From assembly GCA_032433595.1 (NCBI GenBank), contig JASWJB010000158.1, positions 1 through 64,000 of the forward strand: a stretch of 64,000 nt of DNA, written 5' to 3'. The notes beneath the pieces were generated by a model. The model made no database searches. It saw only the letters and a list, made by a program, of their open reading frames with translations, and was not told where the DNA came from. The position numbers and the translations under genes are program-made. Positions 23,696 to 34,529 of the stretch are shown piece by piece (within the stretch, counting starts at the first letter, position 1; each line of letters begins with the position of its first letter). The stretch comes from Conoideocrella luteorostrata. Its lineage: Eukaryota > Ascomycota > Sordariomycetes > Hypocreales > Clavicipitaceae.

Positions 23696-25032
23696 TCAAA
23701 GAGTGGTCTTGTCATTAGGAGTAGCCGGATACCAGTCCTGGTTATAGGTCGAGTTCAAAACCACAGCACCCACTGTCTTTCCATTCTCCAACCGTATATA
23801 CGTCTCAACCGTCAAATTCTCCAGCTTCTCGCGAGTCACTTGGATCTGGCGACCGCCGCGAATCCACTCTCCGTACCCACCATACCCAGTGTGCTGGCCG
23901 AAACATAGATTCAGTCCATTTCCGTGAATGCTCGTCCCCGGGATCTGTGAATCCCACCTACGACACCAAGTATTTCCGTGGTCATGGCCGTGGAACAGTC
24001 CGATTATCCCTGGTGTGGCGGCCATGGCGGCCATGAAAGGGACGTCGAGCCCGCTGTATCGGCAGTCGTTGTTGCCCCAATCCCGATATGTCTCGTTGCA
24101 CCAATACTGTGCTTGCTGAGAAACGCCGTTTTCGTCATTGATCCCAGGGCTCCTGTTGGGATCGAAGTGCTTTTGCTCATAATCAGTTGCGTTGATGGGG
24201 ATGTGTACGAATGCGAGCGACGGAATCGTCCGCTTCGCAGACTTGACTAATTTCTGGTTGGTCTTGTAGAACCACTTCACGACGGACTTGTCTACCCAGT
24301 TTGGCTGAGGACGCGGCAGCCCGTACGGTGCCCGTTCATGATAGTACCCCCCGCCGCGGCTGTCGAAGAACCAGAGGAGCAGCTCGGGGTGGCACGTCTG
24401 GTAAAGCGCAGGGTCGGCGTCTTTGCACTCCTCCGAGTAGACCGGGAGGTAGTAGTTTGAAGTACCGGATCTTTTATGACGGACCATCTTTTGCGTCCGC
24501 GCGCCGCGGAACTTGTGCTCTCGGTTGAAGATCTTCTCACTGCCGAGTTGAAACGTGTGGTCGTGGTTGCCGTACGCGGAGCCCCATGACAAATTGCGCT
24601 CGACGAGCGGTTTGACAATTTGGTCGACATAGCCCGGGCCGTTCTCCTTGGATGTCACCTCCCCGGTGATGAGATCACCGTTGAGGACGACGAAGTCGGG
24701 GTTCTCGCGGTCGAGGACACTGCCCATGACTTGGAGGGTTTTGCGGTCCTGTTTGAGCCCACGAGCGGTCTTGGGGGCTGCAGGAGGCTTGTGTTAGTGT
24801 GTGGCTGCACGAGCGTGTTGATGGGAAGAGAGAATTCTTTTTTTTGGTCTCATGTCATACATTCACCGAGATGGAGGTCCGAGAAAACAGTGACTTTGAA
24901 TGTACCGTCACTGCGGAATTTGAGTATGGGGAGTTTTTCGTTGATGGAATGGTGCGGGATGGCTTGGTACGGCAAGGAGAATTGGTGGGAGAGGCTTGCC
25001 AGAGCGGCCGTGATAAGAATCGAGCAAATCAT
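23696..25032 (-). CDS. Secreted calcineurin-like metallophosphoesterase
   Basis: Two exons, 25032-24861 and 24777-23696 on the minus strand, give 417 residues. The intron (83 bases) has a GTATGA donor and CTGCAG acceptor. The N-terminus is a short hydrophobic signal peptide (ICSILITAALASLS). Metal-ligand motifs appear in family order: SDLHLGE (Asp52, His54), NGDLITG (Asp92), GNHDH (127-131), VHIP (His249) and GHDHGN (321-326). The first motif is in exon 1, so the downstream ATG at 24727 alone would lack it. The layout matches the fungal Dcr2/Sia1 and purple-acid-phosphatase-like group, but the substrate cannot be told. Several Cys pairs and N-x-S/T sites fit a secreted or vacuolar enzyme. It is convergent with the ATPase gene. 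Confidence 0.88.
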
Positions 25033-25879
25033 CTTGTATGTAGCTGTGCGAAGTCGTTTCTAGGTGAGTTGGTGTCACACACTTTGAGGAGGCTTTTGTG
25101 AATAGAAGGAAGTTCTCGTTTTGGAGGTTGTGGTGAGCAAAAGGAAGTTCTTTCGCCTGCGAGGACAGGCACTTGCGAACACTAAATATAAGGTTTTGTG
25201 CTGCATTTGCCGCATGGCTGGTGTAATTCGACGCGTGTCATCGAAGAAGACTTGAAAAAATGCGAACTTGTTTTCCTTATCATTCGTTCTAGCGATATTT
25301 CTTGGCTTTGCCATCCGCGAGCACGGGGGCCGCACGGGGGCTCACGGGGGGTGCAGCATCCAGATGGTTGGTTTGGAACTCGTCGTCAACAAGGACTAGA
25401 TACATGCATACCGACAGTCTCCCAATCGTGTCCAATATTGCTGCAAATTCAATGGCTGGTCGTTTGCCTTATCCTTGGAGGAGCTCCCTGAGGTCTTGTT
25501 GTACAAAGGTCGGCGAAAAACCTCGCTAGGTGCATCGACATGATCGGTGAGCACCTACGCGCCAGACCCATTAACGCACTTAGCAAAGAGCAGTCAGAGT
25601 AGAGATTGTTCATTTCATCGGATGAGATCATGCTATTCTTCACAATTGCGTGACATAATCTCTCTCTGAATATCCGTCCGACGTCTGTGTATCTCCCTCG
25701 ACCGCCGCGCGTTGACAATTAGCATCTGTGTAGTTGTTGCTGCAGCTCAGGCCATGGCTATACGGCCACGTTGGTCCTGAGTGTTGACATCGACTCTGGT
25801 AGAGACCAACAACCACTTCACAATGTTTGCGTCCTGCCGAACAGCAGCCCGATGCGGGAGTGTCTGGCCATCCTCGTTC

Positions 25880-26781
25880 GTCGTATTAAAATGAACTTTG
25901 AGCGAAGATCACCTGTATTGAATTTTCTGTCGCCTGGGATACCAGGCTTCTGCCAGAACCGTCTACATGACTGATAGCCCAAGTGAGAAGGGTGTTGCCA
26001 TCAGAATTCGTGAAAGAAGCTCCCAAATCAGGCATTTCGAGCAGAACTTCTACCGCCTCCAAACGCTCCTGTTTGCCGACGCTACGATCCGGGTCTGCGG
26101 CCCATCATACAGCCGGTCTGATCAAGCGCTGCCGATCTGATCTGATCCATTAGTCACTCTGCCAGAATCAAGTAGGAGCTTCACGACGGAAACGTGCCCC
26201 ATTCCAGCGGCGCATTCTAGCGGCGTAGCTCCCGATTTGTCGGGGGCGTTCAGGTCAATCAGAGGTGATTCCATGAGAAGTTTCACCGTCTCCTCCTGTC
26301 CAGTTTCGGCGGCGAGTGATAGCGGCGTGAACTGGAAGAGCCCGCCCGCAAGATTCACATCTATGCCGGGAGCAGCCAAAAGCACTTTCACTACGTGAAA
26401 ATGATTTTGGCTGATAGCCTGCAAAAGAGGTGTCTGTCCGATGGACCAGTCTCCCTGATTGATGTCAGCGTTGTTGCCGAGCAGCCATCTCACCATGTCT
26501 GCGTGACCTTTGCGAGCCGCCAGACTCAGGAGATTCGGCTTGTAGTTTACAACCTCCTCACGGACACCAAGCCTCGGACAGCCACTCAAGATCATCTCTG
26601 CGGTTGACACTCTCCCCTTTTCAGCAGCCCAGGCCATTGCGTCGTATTTATCGCGATATAGCACCGGGTTGGCGGCTGCATAAAGGCGGCTGTGCGTGCG
26701 GGCTAGAGCGTTGACATCTCGGTCTACCTCCAGGTGGTCCGCCACATTTTGTAGCAGCTCTAAGGGGAGGTTAAGAATCAT
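25880..26781 (-). pseudogene. F-box-like ankyrin-repeat gene, frame-broken
   Basis: From ATG 26781 the minus strand encodes 219 residues to a TGA at 26122. It starts with a short F-box-like stretch (LPLELLQNVADHL), then four or five ankyrin repeats with NLLSLAARKGH, TPLLQAISQNH, TPLSLAAETGQ and TPLECAAGMGH cores. After the stop, another ankyrin unit (LEAVEVLLEMPDLG, then NTLLTWAISH) is readable in a different frame, from about 26105 down to a stop near 25890. No intron with acceptable sites joins the two in frame, although a 63-base interval with a weak GTGACT donor exists. I read this as a frameshifted or decaying gene; a short truncated protein could still be made. Such genes are typical lineage-specific fungal ankyrin proteins with no known partner. 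Confidence 0.6.
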
Positions 26782-26897
26782 GATGATTTGTACGTATTCG
26801 AAGTCGTATCTCGGTTTATGCCAAAAAGAAATATTGCTGGTACGCTTTGCTATGTCGTAGCCAGGGCAGGCTCACCTGGCCGTATTATTGTGTGATG

Positions 26898-27035
26898 ACG
26901 GCGGTGATGGTGGTGATGGTGGTGACGGTGGCGATGAGAATGATAAGAATGATGCTGATGCTGATGCTGATGCTGATGCTGGTGATAATGGGGATACTGG
27001 TGATGAGAATAATAAAATATGATGCCGACGCTGAC
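26898..27035 (+). repeat. GATGCT/GGTGAT trinucleotide-hexanucleotide low-complexity array
   Basis: Five exact GATGCT units run from 26951 to 26980, flanked on both sides by degenerate GGTGAT, GATGAG and GACGCT units. The tract lies about 120 bases upstream of the ankyrin gene start. The open frames it produces (His/Gln-rich or Met/Leu-rich) are compositional only. Confidence 0.75.
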
Positions 27036-27604
27036 GCTGATGCCGGTGGGAGACAGCCAGGTGGGCTGCCAAGACGATACCGCGATCAACTACTCCGTAC
27101 AGGTGGCGATTGATGTATTAAGCGGCATCCCCAGAAGACGAGTCAAATTGTAGTGGCGGCAGAAAAGCGCGTATCGACTCATTGAGCCGTTCATGAATTA
27201 ACCAGAAGCGCTCCAATATATGTATTGCACCAGCCAGCATGTCGTTTGTCGCATCCAAAATATTTAATATCTCCTATGCGACACGGTTCAGCCTGCCCTC
27301 CCTGCTCCATATCGAGTCTGTTTCAGTAGGATGTAGCAAAGCGCCGGCCGAAACATCGAGATTGCCACACAGCTTACTAGATAGCTGCCCTAGATAGCCT
27401 CCCACCTGGCGTCTCCGTACTCCGCGCGCAGTGACAAGGACCTGGACCCTTATCTGCATCGTCATGCCCAGCGTAAGGTCGTTCGACAGATGATGGAAAC
27501 ACGGCCAGACGCTGCAACGGCACAGGCCGCTAGTTAACGAACCAGCAAGCCTCCCAGGTAACTAGTTAACCTAACAGCTATGTACTCAACTACGGAGCAC
27601 TAAC

Positions 27605-27620
27605 TACGGAGTACTCCGTA
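27605..27620. repeat. Perfect 16-base palindrome TACGGAGTACTCCGTA
   Basis: This is the most complete copy of a 9-mer, TACGGAGTA, found repeatedly between genes in this window. A related TACGGAGCAC lies 14 bases upstream. It sits about 300 bases before the start codon of the Atg22 gene, and another copy is at 27798. See the finding on the dispersed element. Confidence 0.8.
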
Positions 27621-27927
27621 CTAACTAATCATTTGGTGCCGTGTTCCAACAATTGACCCGTCACAATCAGCCATGACTGGGGAACGGCGGCGCTTTAGGC
27701 TAAGCACTCGTGCTCGCGGAGCCACTAACGTCCGCAATAAGTCCGCTAGCTTAACATGGCGACGAGCTGGAGACTGGAGACAGCGACGACATTTAGTTAC
27801 GGAGTACTCCAGCACCACCAAGGACTGATTGTACACACAAAACCCCCGTGATGGCCAGCATGCAAGGTGTTCCCCAATTCCCCCGTCATCAACCACGGCA
27901 GCCAAGCCCACCGCATTCAAACCGGCC

Positions 27928-29595
27928 ATGTCGTCCGCCGAGCACGATGCCACAAAGGTGACACGCGAGGATGCCAGCAGGACGCCGCCATTGGCCTCGG
28001 TTCAAGAGAAGCAGCAGCACGGGGCGGTCGCGCCGATGTCGTCGGCGTCTGCCCGCGAGAAAAGAGAAGTCGTGACGCCCGCCCTCCAGACCGGCGACAC
28101 GCCCACGACGACCAACAGAGAGATCTGGTCATGGTACCTGTACTACATTGGAGCCAACGGCCTCGCCCTCTTCAATTTTAGCCCCACGGCCTTCCAGAAC
28201 CTCCTTGCCCAGGCCGCCGGCGACTCCAAGCTGCTGTACTTTGCGGGTCGCGAGCGCGACGTCAACAGCATTGTCCTGCTCTGCAACGGCATATCGTTCG
28301 CGATCCAGGCCGCGCTGTTCCTGATCATCGGTGCGTATGCCGATTTTGGCACCGGCCGGAGGTGGGTCCTCCTGGTCTGGTCTCTCGTCGCCTACGGCAT
28401 TGGTTTTGGCTGGATTGGCGTCCACGAGGCGGAACAGTGGAAGACCGGGATTGGCCTGTACATTGTGGGCTTGATTTCGTACCAGCTTACTCTGACGTAC
28501 TGGACCGCTGCGTTTCCCTCGCTGGCCCGAAATACACAGCACATGAAGGAGTCGCGGGCGGCCTACGAGAGCGGGGACATCTCGCAGCAAGACCTGGATC
28601 GCCGAGATGAAATGGAGAGGAGCAGGCTCAGCAACGTTGCCTTTTGGATGCAGTCGGTTGGGGAGGTGTTCATCCTGGCTGTCATCGTGGGCATCATGTT
28701 TGGCGTCAAGGTCGACGAGAGCACCGCGAACAACAACTGGGGGCTGTCCGTGCTCATCACCTTCGCCACAGCATGCTGGCTGGCGCTTTCAATTCCGTGG
28801 TTCATTTTCGAGAAGACTCGTCCGGGGTTGCAGATCCCGCCCGGCAAGAATATTGTCACAGCCGGTCTCTGGCAACTATATGAGGCCCTCACCCAGATTT
28901 GGAGGCTGCGGCAGAGCCTCATCTACCTGGCCGGATACTTTTTCTTGGGGGACTCGCTCAACACGACCGTCACGGTTGTGGCCACGCTCCAAAACCAAGT
29001 TGTCAGCTACAACACCCTCACGCTCACGTACTTGCTCATAGTCGGGATTTTCACCCAGGCCGTAGGCATCGGCTCGTTCTGGATGGTCCAGAAAAAGTTC
29101 AACCTGAGTGCCAAGACCATGTTCAACGCCATCATGGTCTTCATTGTCTTGCTGGACGGCTGGGGCATGGTGGGCAACTGGACCGACAGGTTTGGATTTC
29201 ACAACGTTTGGGAAGTGTGGTGCTACCAGGCCTACTATGGACTTTTGGTTTGCCCGTGGTATAGCTACTCGCAAATCATGATTAGCTCCGTGACTCCCCG
29301 TGGCCACGAGTTTCTCTTCTTTTCCCTGTTCAACATCATTGGCAAGTCATCAAGTCTCATTGGACCGCTGATTAGCAGCGCCATCATTGACGCCACTCCA
29401 GGCGGGACCAACAATAACGCCGCGTTTTACTTTTTGTTTGCGCTGAGTCTCGTCAGCGCCGTGGGCATCTGGATGTTTTTGGACCTGGACAAGAGCGCGA
29501 GGGAGCAAGAGGACTTTCTTGTTCAAGAAAAGGTGCGTATATATGGCGACTCGGATCTGTGCAGTGCCCGAGAAAACCTGTCGGCGGCGTCGTGA
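27928..29595 (+). CDS. ATG22: Atg22-family vacuolar membrane transporter
   Basis: The intronless gene runs from ATG 27928 (MSSAEHD) to TGA, 555 residues. The upstream in-frame codons include no ATG. After a soluble Ser/Ala-rich 65-residue N-terminus comes WYLYYIGANGLALFNFSP, the entry to the first membrane helix and a hallmark of the Atg22 family. About twelve hydrophobic segments follow, with GAYADFG and GRRW near residues 150-160 in the usual MFS loop 2-3 position. A charged loop (about 220-255) lies in the middle, as in yeast Atg22, which exports amino acids from the vacuole after autophagic breakdown. Filamentous fungi have several Atg22-like paralogues, so the exact orthologue is unsure. 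TACGGAGTA-type elements sit in its promoter. Confidence 0.88.
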   Translation: MSSAEHDATKVTREDASRTPPLASVQEKQQHGAVAPMSSASAREKREVVTPALQTGDTPTTTNREIWSWYLYYIGANGLALFNFSPTAFQNLLAQAAGDSKLLYFAGRERDVNSIVLLCNGISFAIQAALFLIIGAYADFGTGRRWVLLVWSLVAYGIGFGWIGVHEAEQWKTGIGLYIVGLISYQLTLTYWTAAFPSLARNTQHMKESRAAYESGDISQQDLDRRDEMERSRLSNVAFWMQSVGEVFILAVIVGIMFGVKVDESTANNNWGLSVLITFATACWLALSIPWFIFEKTRPGLQIPPGKNIVTAGLWQLYEALTQIWRLRQSLIYLAGYFFLGDSLNTTVTVVATLQNQVVSYNTLTLTYLLIVGIFTQAVGIGSFWMVQKKFNLSAKTMFNAIMVFIVLLDGWGMVGNWTDRFGFHNVWEVWCYQAYYGLLVCPWYSYSQIMISSVTPRGHEFLFFSLFNIIGKSSSLIGPLISSAIIDATPGGTNNNAAFYFLFALSLVSAVGIWMFLDLDKSAREQEDFLVQEKVRIYGDSDLCSARENLSAAS

Positions 29596-29926
29596 ATTGC
29601 TGCATTCGAGTTTATATCGGGATGACAATGTCCAATGGCGCAATAGCCTCTCATAGTAGCAAGATTCTGCGCCAGCCGAAGTGTGCCCTCAAGGAGGACA
29701 ACGGATCATAGGACGTGTCCCAACTAGATGTGATTGAAGCAAGTCTACGCGGTGACTTTTTCCCGGGCTGTCATTGGCAATACACGTAGAGAAAGTGATG
29801 CAACACCATTCACAAATTTGATGTTATCCAAGAAGGGGACATGTTGGATGCAAACTCTTATGCCCATTCGCCAAACTCCTTCCATGCGTCTACCCAGTCT
29901 AAATCCACATATGATGATAGAACGTT

Positions 29927-31630
29927 TCAAATCCTTGCGTTTACCGACGTCCTACAAAAGCAAGAAGATTTGACTGGTACATCCGCAATCTTCAGCGCCC
30001 TTTCCAACTGCGGTTCAATCTCCTTGGCCTCCATCATTTTGCCCATCTTGACCAGGCACTCATGGTAACCATGCAGAGCCCACACGTTATTCGGATGTCT
30101 GTGAACCCTCGGCAGGGAATCATCGAGGCCCAAATCAGATCTATATATCGTCATAGCCTCCTCTACATAGCCCTGTTCTAAGAGCAAAGCACCGTAGGCA
30201 TGTCGAACGGGCTGCATCCACCCCCATGGTTCGTCGAATGGCAACCAGTCGTATCGTAGAATCGCCTCTCGGAGATGGGAAAATGCCGTTTCAAAATTAC
30301 CGGAGCGGTATTCAATTTCGCCGTTCAGCAGGGCCTCTGCCACATCTAAAATATCCACGCACTTGTTGTTGAAGAGTGTCCTTGAAGGCTTCACGTGGGG
30401 CACGGCCTTGCGGAATAGCTGGCGGTGGCGATTGGCTTCTTCAACGCGGTTAAGTGCGGCAAAGGCCACGCCCTTGGCGTAGTGTAGTAGCGCTGTGGTC
30501 ACACAGTACAACTTTTGATCCTGGGGTAGTTCCAAAGCAAGTACATCTTTCCATCGTCCAAAGCGGATAAGTGCGTGAACGCGCATGGCCAGAAAGGCTT
30601 CCAGCCAATCGGCCATGGGCGGCGACTTGACACGGAGAAGTTCTTCGGAGACGGATGCTTCGAGCATGTCCACGGTTGCAAAGGCTACTTTCGACTGGCC
30701 AGAAAACATGGCCCCATAAAGTCGAAAATGGTAGTCGTGACTGCGGTAGAGGGTGTAGAAGTTCATGTGGCCATCGCGCTTCAGGAACTTCTCGTCGGCG
30801 ATAATGGCGTCCGTGTTGGCGATGACAGCGCGGGCGTAGTCACCCACCAGGATGTCGAGGTGGCTAGGCATGTGGTTTAGATGACCTGAGTCGGGAACCA
30901 GACCTCGCAGTTTATCCGCTGCGGGCATGCCGGCCTCTGGTGTTTGTGACATCTCCATGAGATGGATATATAAATGCAACAAGCCGGGGTGCTGGTCTCC
31001 TCCATCTTGGGCCAGAGCCTGATCCAAAACACGCTTGATTTCCACGGTGCGCGCTCCCTTCCCCGGCTCCCCAGTCTTAATGTCCCACAGCTGCCACGGC
31101 GTCAAGTTCATCATTGCATCAGCATACAGCGTGGCTACATCTAGATCATGAGGGAACTGAGACGCCACCGAGGTCATGGCATCTGCGTACTCGCGGTTCC
31201 AGATACAAAAGTCAGGCTCCTCTGGAGCCTTTGTGCGCGGATACCGAAAGTGAATGGCTTCAATGAGGGCTTTTTCCACGGGCGTAGCATGTTCAGAGTT
31301 GGCCCTGGCTTGCTCAACGGCTCGGTGGGTTCGCTCAGCTGTTGTAGAGAGCTCCCGTTTGCCGAACAGCTCCCACGGTTTGTTGTAATTGGGCCCCAAA
31401 GCGTAGGCGAGACCCCAGTATGCAACTGCGCATGTGGGATCATGGGAGATGGCGCGCTGGAAGCACTTGGCTGCTTCTTCGTGGTTGAAGCCGTAGCACC
31501 AGACGAGACCTCGGTCAAACCAGACCTGGGTGGCGGGATTGGACGTGCTGATAGGCCGGTGGTAGGTGCCGAGATCGTAGTAGCTGTCCTCGAGAGGAGG
31601 GTTGTCCTTCGACATACTGGCAACTGACAT
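29927..31630 (-). CDS. TPR-domain protein of unknown function
   Basis: The single frame starts at ATG 31630 (MSVASMSKD) and runs 567 residues; a second ATG five codons in is also possible. The N-terminal 100 residues have a classic TPR pair (FNHEEAAKCFQRAISHDPTCAVAYWGLAYALG). Further helical repeats follow, with His-rich motifs HLYIHLMEMS, NHMPSHLDI and YHFRLYGAMF, and a last TPR-like unit near residues 500-545. Proteins of this layout occur widely in fungi and bacteria as TPR-domain proteins with no assigned reaction. The conserved His residues hint at metal or cofactor binding, which is my inference only. No signal peptide or membrane segment was seen. It is convergent with Atg22, 331 bases apart. 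Confidence 0.85.
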   Translation of the reverse strand: MSVASMSKDNPPLEDSYYDLGTYHRPISTSNPATQVWFDRGLVWCYGFNHEEAAKCFQRAISHDPTCAVAYWGLAYALGPNYNKPWELFGKRELSTTAERTHRAVEQARANSEHATPVEKALIEAIHFRYPRTKAPEEPDFCIWNREYADAMTSVASQFPHDLDVATLYADAMMNLTPWQLWDIKTGEPGKGARTVEIKRVLDQALAQDGGDQHPGLLHLYIHLMEMSQTPEAGMPAADKLRGLVPDSGHLNHMPSHLDILVGDYARAVIANTDAIIADEKFLKRDGHMNFYTLYRSHDYHFRLYGAMFSGQSKVAFATVDMLEASVSEELLRVKSPPMADWLEAFLAMRVHALIRFGRWKDVLALELPQDQKLYCVTTALLHYAKGVAFAALNRVEEANRHRQLFRKAVPHVKPSRTLFNNKCVDILDVAEALLNGEIEYRSGNFETAFSHLREAILRYDWLPFDEPWGWMQPVRHAYGALLLEQGYVEEAMTIYRSDLGLDDSLPRVHRHPNNVWALHGYHECLVKMGKMMEAKEIEPQLERALKIADVPVKSSCFCRTSVNARI

Positions 31631-32915
31631 GCTGGGTGGGCGTTTTCTATTGTGAGAGACAAGGGGTGTGCCCGGGAATTGTTCCTTGATCGGTATATAC
31701 AATAACGTTACTCTGTACAAGAAAGAAGTTGTAAAACTGTCTAGCTGCTTTGTTTGTAGCTAGTGTAGGAAGGAATCGGGGGCTGGCGGGGTCGGACTGA
31801 CAAGCAGCGGTTGGCAGGTGCGAGGTTGTGGCGTATATGGGCCGATTGCCGACGCGTTCAGAGCAGCCGACGAGGAGGATAATTCTGACTTTCAATTAAC
31901 AGACCAATTTTCGTGCAAACGCAAATTGCCATCCTCTGTACATAGCAAAGCAAGTTCATGAAGAGTTATTTGAGGCCAAGTGCTTCGACCACGGGACCGC
32001 ATGTTTGCCGTGGTCCTCCGGTTCGGACCACACGACAGCTCGTTTGTCCCTTGCATTCCATTTTTATCTCATTAGCTCCGATATGGTGAGCGACATGCAT
32101 TGAACTGCGTATGAGCCAGCCCTTGGACAAGCGGCATGATAAATAGTCGCATCAGCCGGACTCCAATCAGGATTCGACTTGGCCATTATTTAAGCATGCA
32201 GGAGGAGATTCGGCAGGGCAATTGGGCGCTTTTAGCCCTTTTGCATGTCTACCGAGAGCGACTTCGGCGTCAGAGCGACAGCTCCTAAGCTGACCGACTC
32301 TTCACTACAAATTTGAAGACTTGTGCATGTTGAGACGAATTGACACACCGAATAGGCATGTATAAAATTTACGGGACATCGCGAATCCTTCGATGGCATT
32401 TGCACTCGCATCTTGCCTCGCTCAACGACGATCTCCTCCAGGAGCAGTTGTGTGCACAACACACCCCGCATCCGGGGCAATACACCCCGTGGTGGGAAGA
32501 AAAACGAAGGTGCAGGCAGACTGCTTCATTATCTACTTGTTTGATCTTGATGTTAAAGAGTGCTAGAACACACTTCAAATGATCCTCATCTAGGCCGCAT
32601 GCCAATTGATTGTTCCTGAAACGGTGCTATTTTGGTGTGAAATTTGCTCAAAAGACATTACTCCGCAGCTAACGACAAATTGCCCTTGAATTGTCCCTTT
32701 CCGCCCACTCCAAACTGGCCAGACTGGCCAGCTGCAACTCTCACAGCTGCTGACAGCTGGAACAGTTGTCAGTCAGTACGTTTAGCTGGGACCTGGCCAA
32801 GGCTCCAGCTTGTTTCCATTTCATAAAGAATACCCTGGTTCGTAGAAATCAACATCTTGTCCTACAACCCACGGAGAATCTAACGAGAATCACCTATTCC
32901 TTTCGTACGACTGTC
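31631..32915. other. Intergenic, no gene supported
   Basis: The 1.3 kb between two divergent genes has only short frames without domain content. It should hold the promoters of the TPR gene (minus) and the cysteine-rich repeat gene (plus). Confidence 0.6.
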
Positions 32916-33656
32916 ATGGCCTCGCTTCAGAGAGCCCACCCTTGCATGGAGTGTGTTTATCATGGCATCGCGGGCAAGCGATACCAGGGCTATTGCTGTG
33001 AAAGCGAAACGCGCTCAGCGAAGTGTGCTGAATGCGTAAAAAGACGTTTCAAATGCCTGCCTTGGTATACTTACTGCTCCATTCTTCATCTGCTCTGTTC
33101 GGTTCACTGATTATCCATCTAGTAATCCTGCTTTGATCCCCATGGCTAAACGGATGGCCACGGCTTTTGGAAACGATGATGAGGAGGCAAGTATTCACGG
33201 ACTCGCATCCGCCTTTGTTTGCTTGGTTCTGACTTTCATAAGTAGACGTATCGTTCATGTCAAGAGGCACTGCGATTCCAGTTAAAGCTTGATCACGACC
33301 CAGTACATGGGAAGGTTGGCACTGGCAATGGGACCAATGCCACCGAGGGCAGAAGTAAGAGTAATGCCACCGAGGGCAGAAGCAAGAGTAATGCCACCGA
33401 GGACAGAGGCAAGAGTAATGCCACCGAGGACAGAGGCAAGAGTAATGCCACCGAGAACAGAAACAAGAGTAATGCTACCGAGGACGGAAAGAAGAGTCAT
33501 GTCACCGAGGGCATAAGCAAGATTAGTGCGACGAAAGGCAGAATCATGACTGGTGCCACCAAAGGCAGAAGCAACTCTGCAGTGGATGATAAAAGGGCTC
33601 GATTGATGGCCCTTCTTGAGCAAGTTGTTGATGTGCTCCTGGAGAAACAAGTTTGA
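32916..33656 (+). CDS. Small cysteine-rich protein with nine 9-residue repeats
   Basis: Three exons, 32916-33064, 33123-33186 and 33246-33656, give 207 residues. Intron 1 is GTATAC to TCTAG (58 bases). Intron 2 starts GCAAGT after GAG and ends AGTAG (59 bases, CTGAC branch), so it would be a GC-AG intron; no GT donor keeps the frame. The N-terminal 50 residues have eight Cys (10, 13, 27, 28, 37, 40, 47, 50), including C37-x2-C40-x6-C47, like half of a fungal binuclear zinc cluster. Residues 102-182 are nine units of the NATEGRSKS type, six close and three diverged. A leucine-rich coil (ARLMALLEQVVDVLLEK) closes the protein. The frame stays open through the whole repeat and the coil, which supports real coding. 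Function unknown. Confidence 0.65.
33336..33578 (+). repeat. Coding minisatellite, nine 27-base units
   Basis: Nine consecutive 27-base units start at AAT GCC ACC GAG. The first five or six are nearly identical; the last three have diverged by several substitutions each but keep length and frame. All units fall in exon 3 of the small cysteine-rich protein. The unit length is a multiple of three, so copy-number change would keep the frame. Confidence 0.85.
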
Positions 33657-34529
33657 TTTCGAAGATTCGTTACGCAGCAGCACGTTGCTCTTGTCATTTC
33701 ATAGAGTATTTGGCGGCTTCAGCGTTACGAAGAAGCATGAGGACAATGAGAATGTTGAATTGGTCGCAGGCGTGGCGTTTAAAGAAGAAAAGGGAACGGT
33801 TCGACGGGGCCTAAATCAAAGCGTTATTAGACAGCTGGCAGGGAGGATCCTGCAACTATATCATCAAATTATCAAGCATTGACTTGCAGTTATTATGAAA
33901 AACACTACGGAATCACTGTTCCGGGGGGAGCGGACAGCTAGCGATGGCCTCACCTTGCACGACAAGTGACGTCATGTCGCATTCAATAGCGGATCTTAGG
34001 ACGAGCCAGAGAGTACAGAGCGAACTCTGGCAGTTAGGCAGGTCAGATAATTCGCTCAGCTAGAGCTTGGCCAATGCGGCAATTATGTAAAGTCGCTCGC
34101 ACGTGAGAACTGTTACGTATAGAAACTGAGGGTTTGTTGTACGCCCTCTGAAACATGCTACTACAATAGGGCGCATCGTGTTTCGTATTCTCTCGATCGG
34201 CATGGCCGGATAAAGCGGGATGACGGTGCAGACAAACAAACAGCCCTATTGTGGGCAATTGAATCCCCATTTAGGAAATTCGGCTTACTGGCTTGGGTTT
34301 GGTGTCGCGTAGCTAACCTGGCCAAGTCGAAATCCCACATTATGCCTCATTTTGATGCCGTTGGGTGAAATAAAAGGCATGAGGCAGCCGGATGACCACC
34401 AGGCCTGCGAGTTGTTCTAGGCAGCGACTTTCCAATTCTTTCCCTTTCCCCTCCGTGCATGCCCCGTATATCCATATCAGCAAATTGACTCATAGCGGCT
34501 GAATCAAACTACCCATTCATCCATCAATC
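33657..34529. other. Intergenic, no gene supported
   Basis: About 870 bases between two plus-strand genes. Nothing coding was recognised; a short frame continuing from 33616 lacks any domain. The promoter of the methyltransferase gene must be here. Confidence 0.55.

Noticed and set aside
26850..27089. His/Gln-rich and Met/Leu-rich frames in the GATGCT array
   Set aside because: They are direct products of the simple repeat in different frames.
28129..29307. Minus-strand frames opposite Atg22
   Set aside because: Rich in Pro, Arg and Gly with no membrane or domain pattern; the plus strand is a clear Atg22 protein.
33336..33578. CRISPR-like array
   Set aside because: Units are contiguous without spacers and lie in a fungal coding exon.
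33282..33683. Minus-strand frame with SVLGGITLA repeats
   Set aside because: It is the antisense of the coding minisatellite; the plus strand continues into exons with a Cys-rich part and coil, the minus strand does not.
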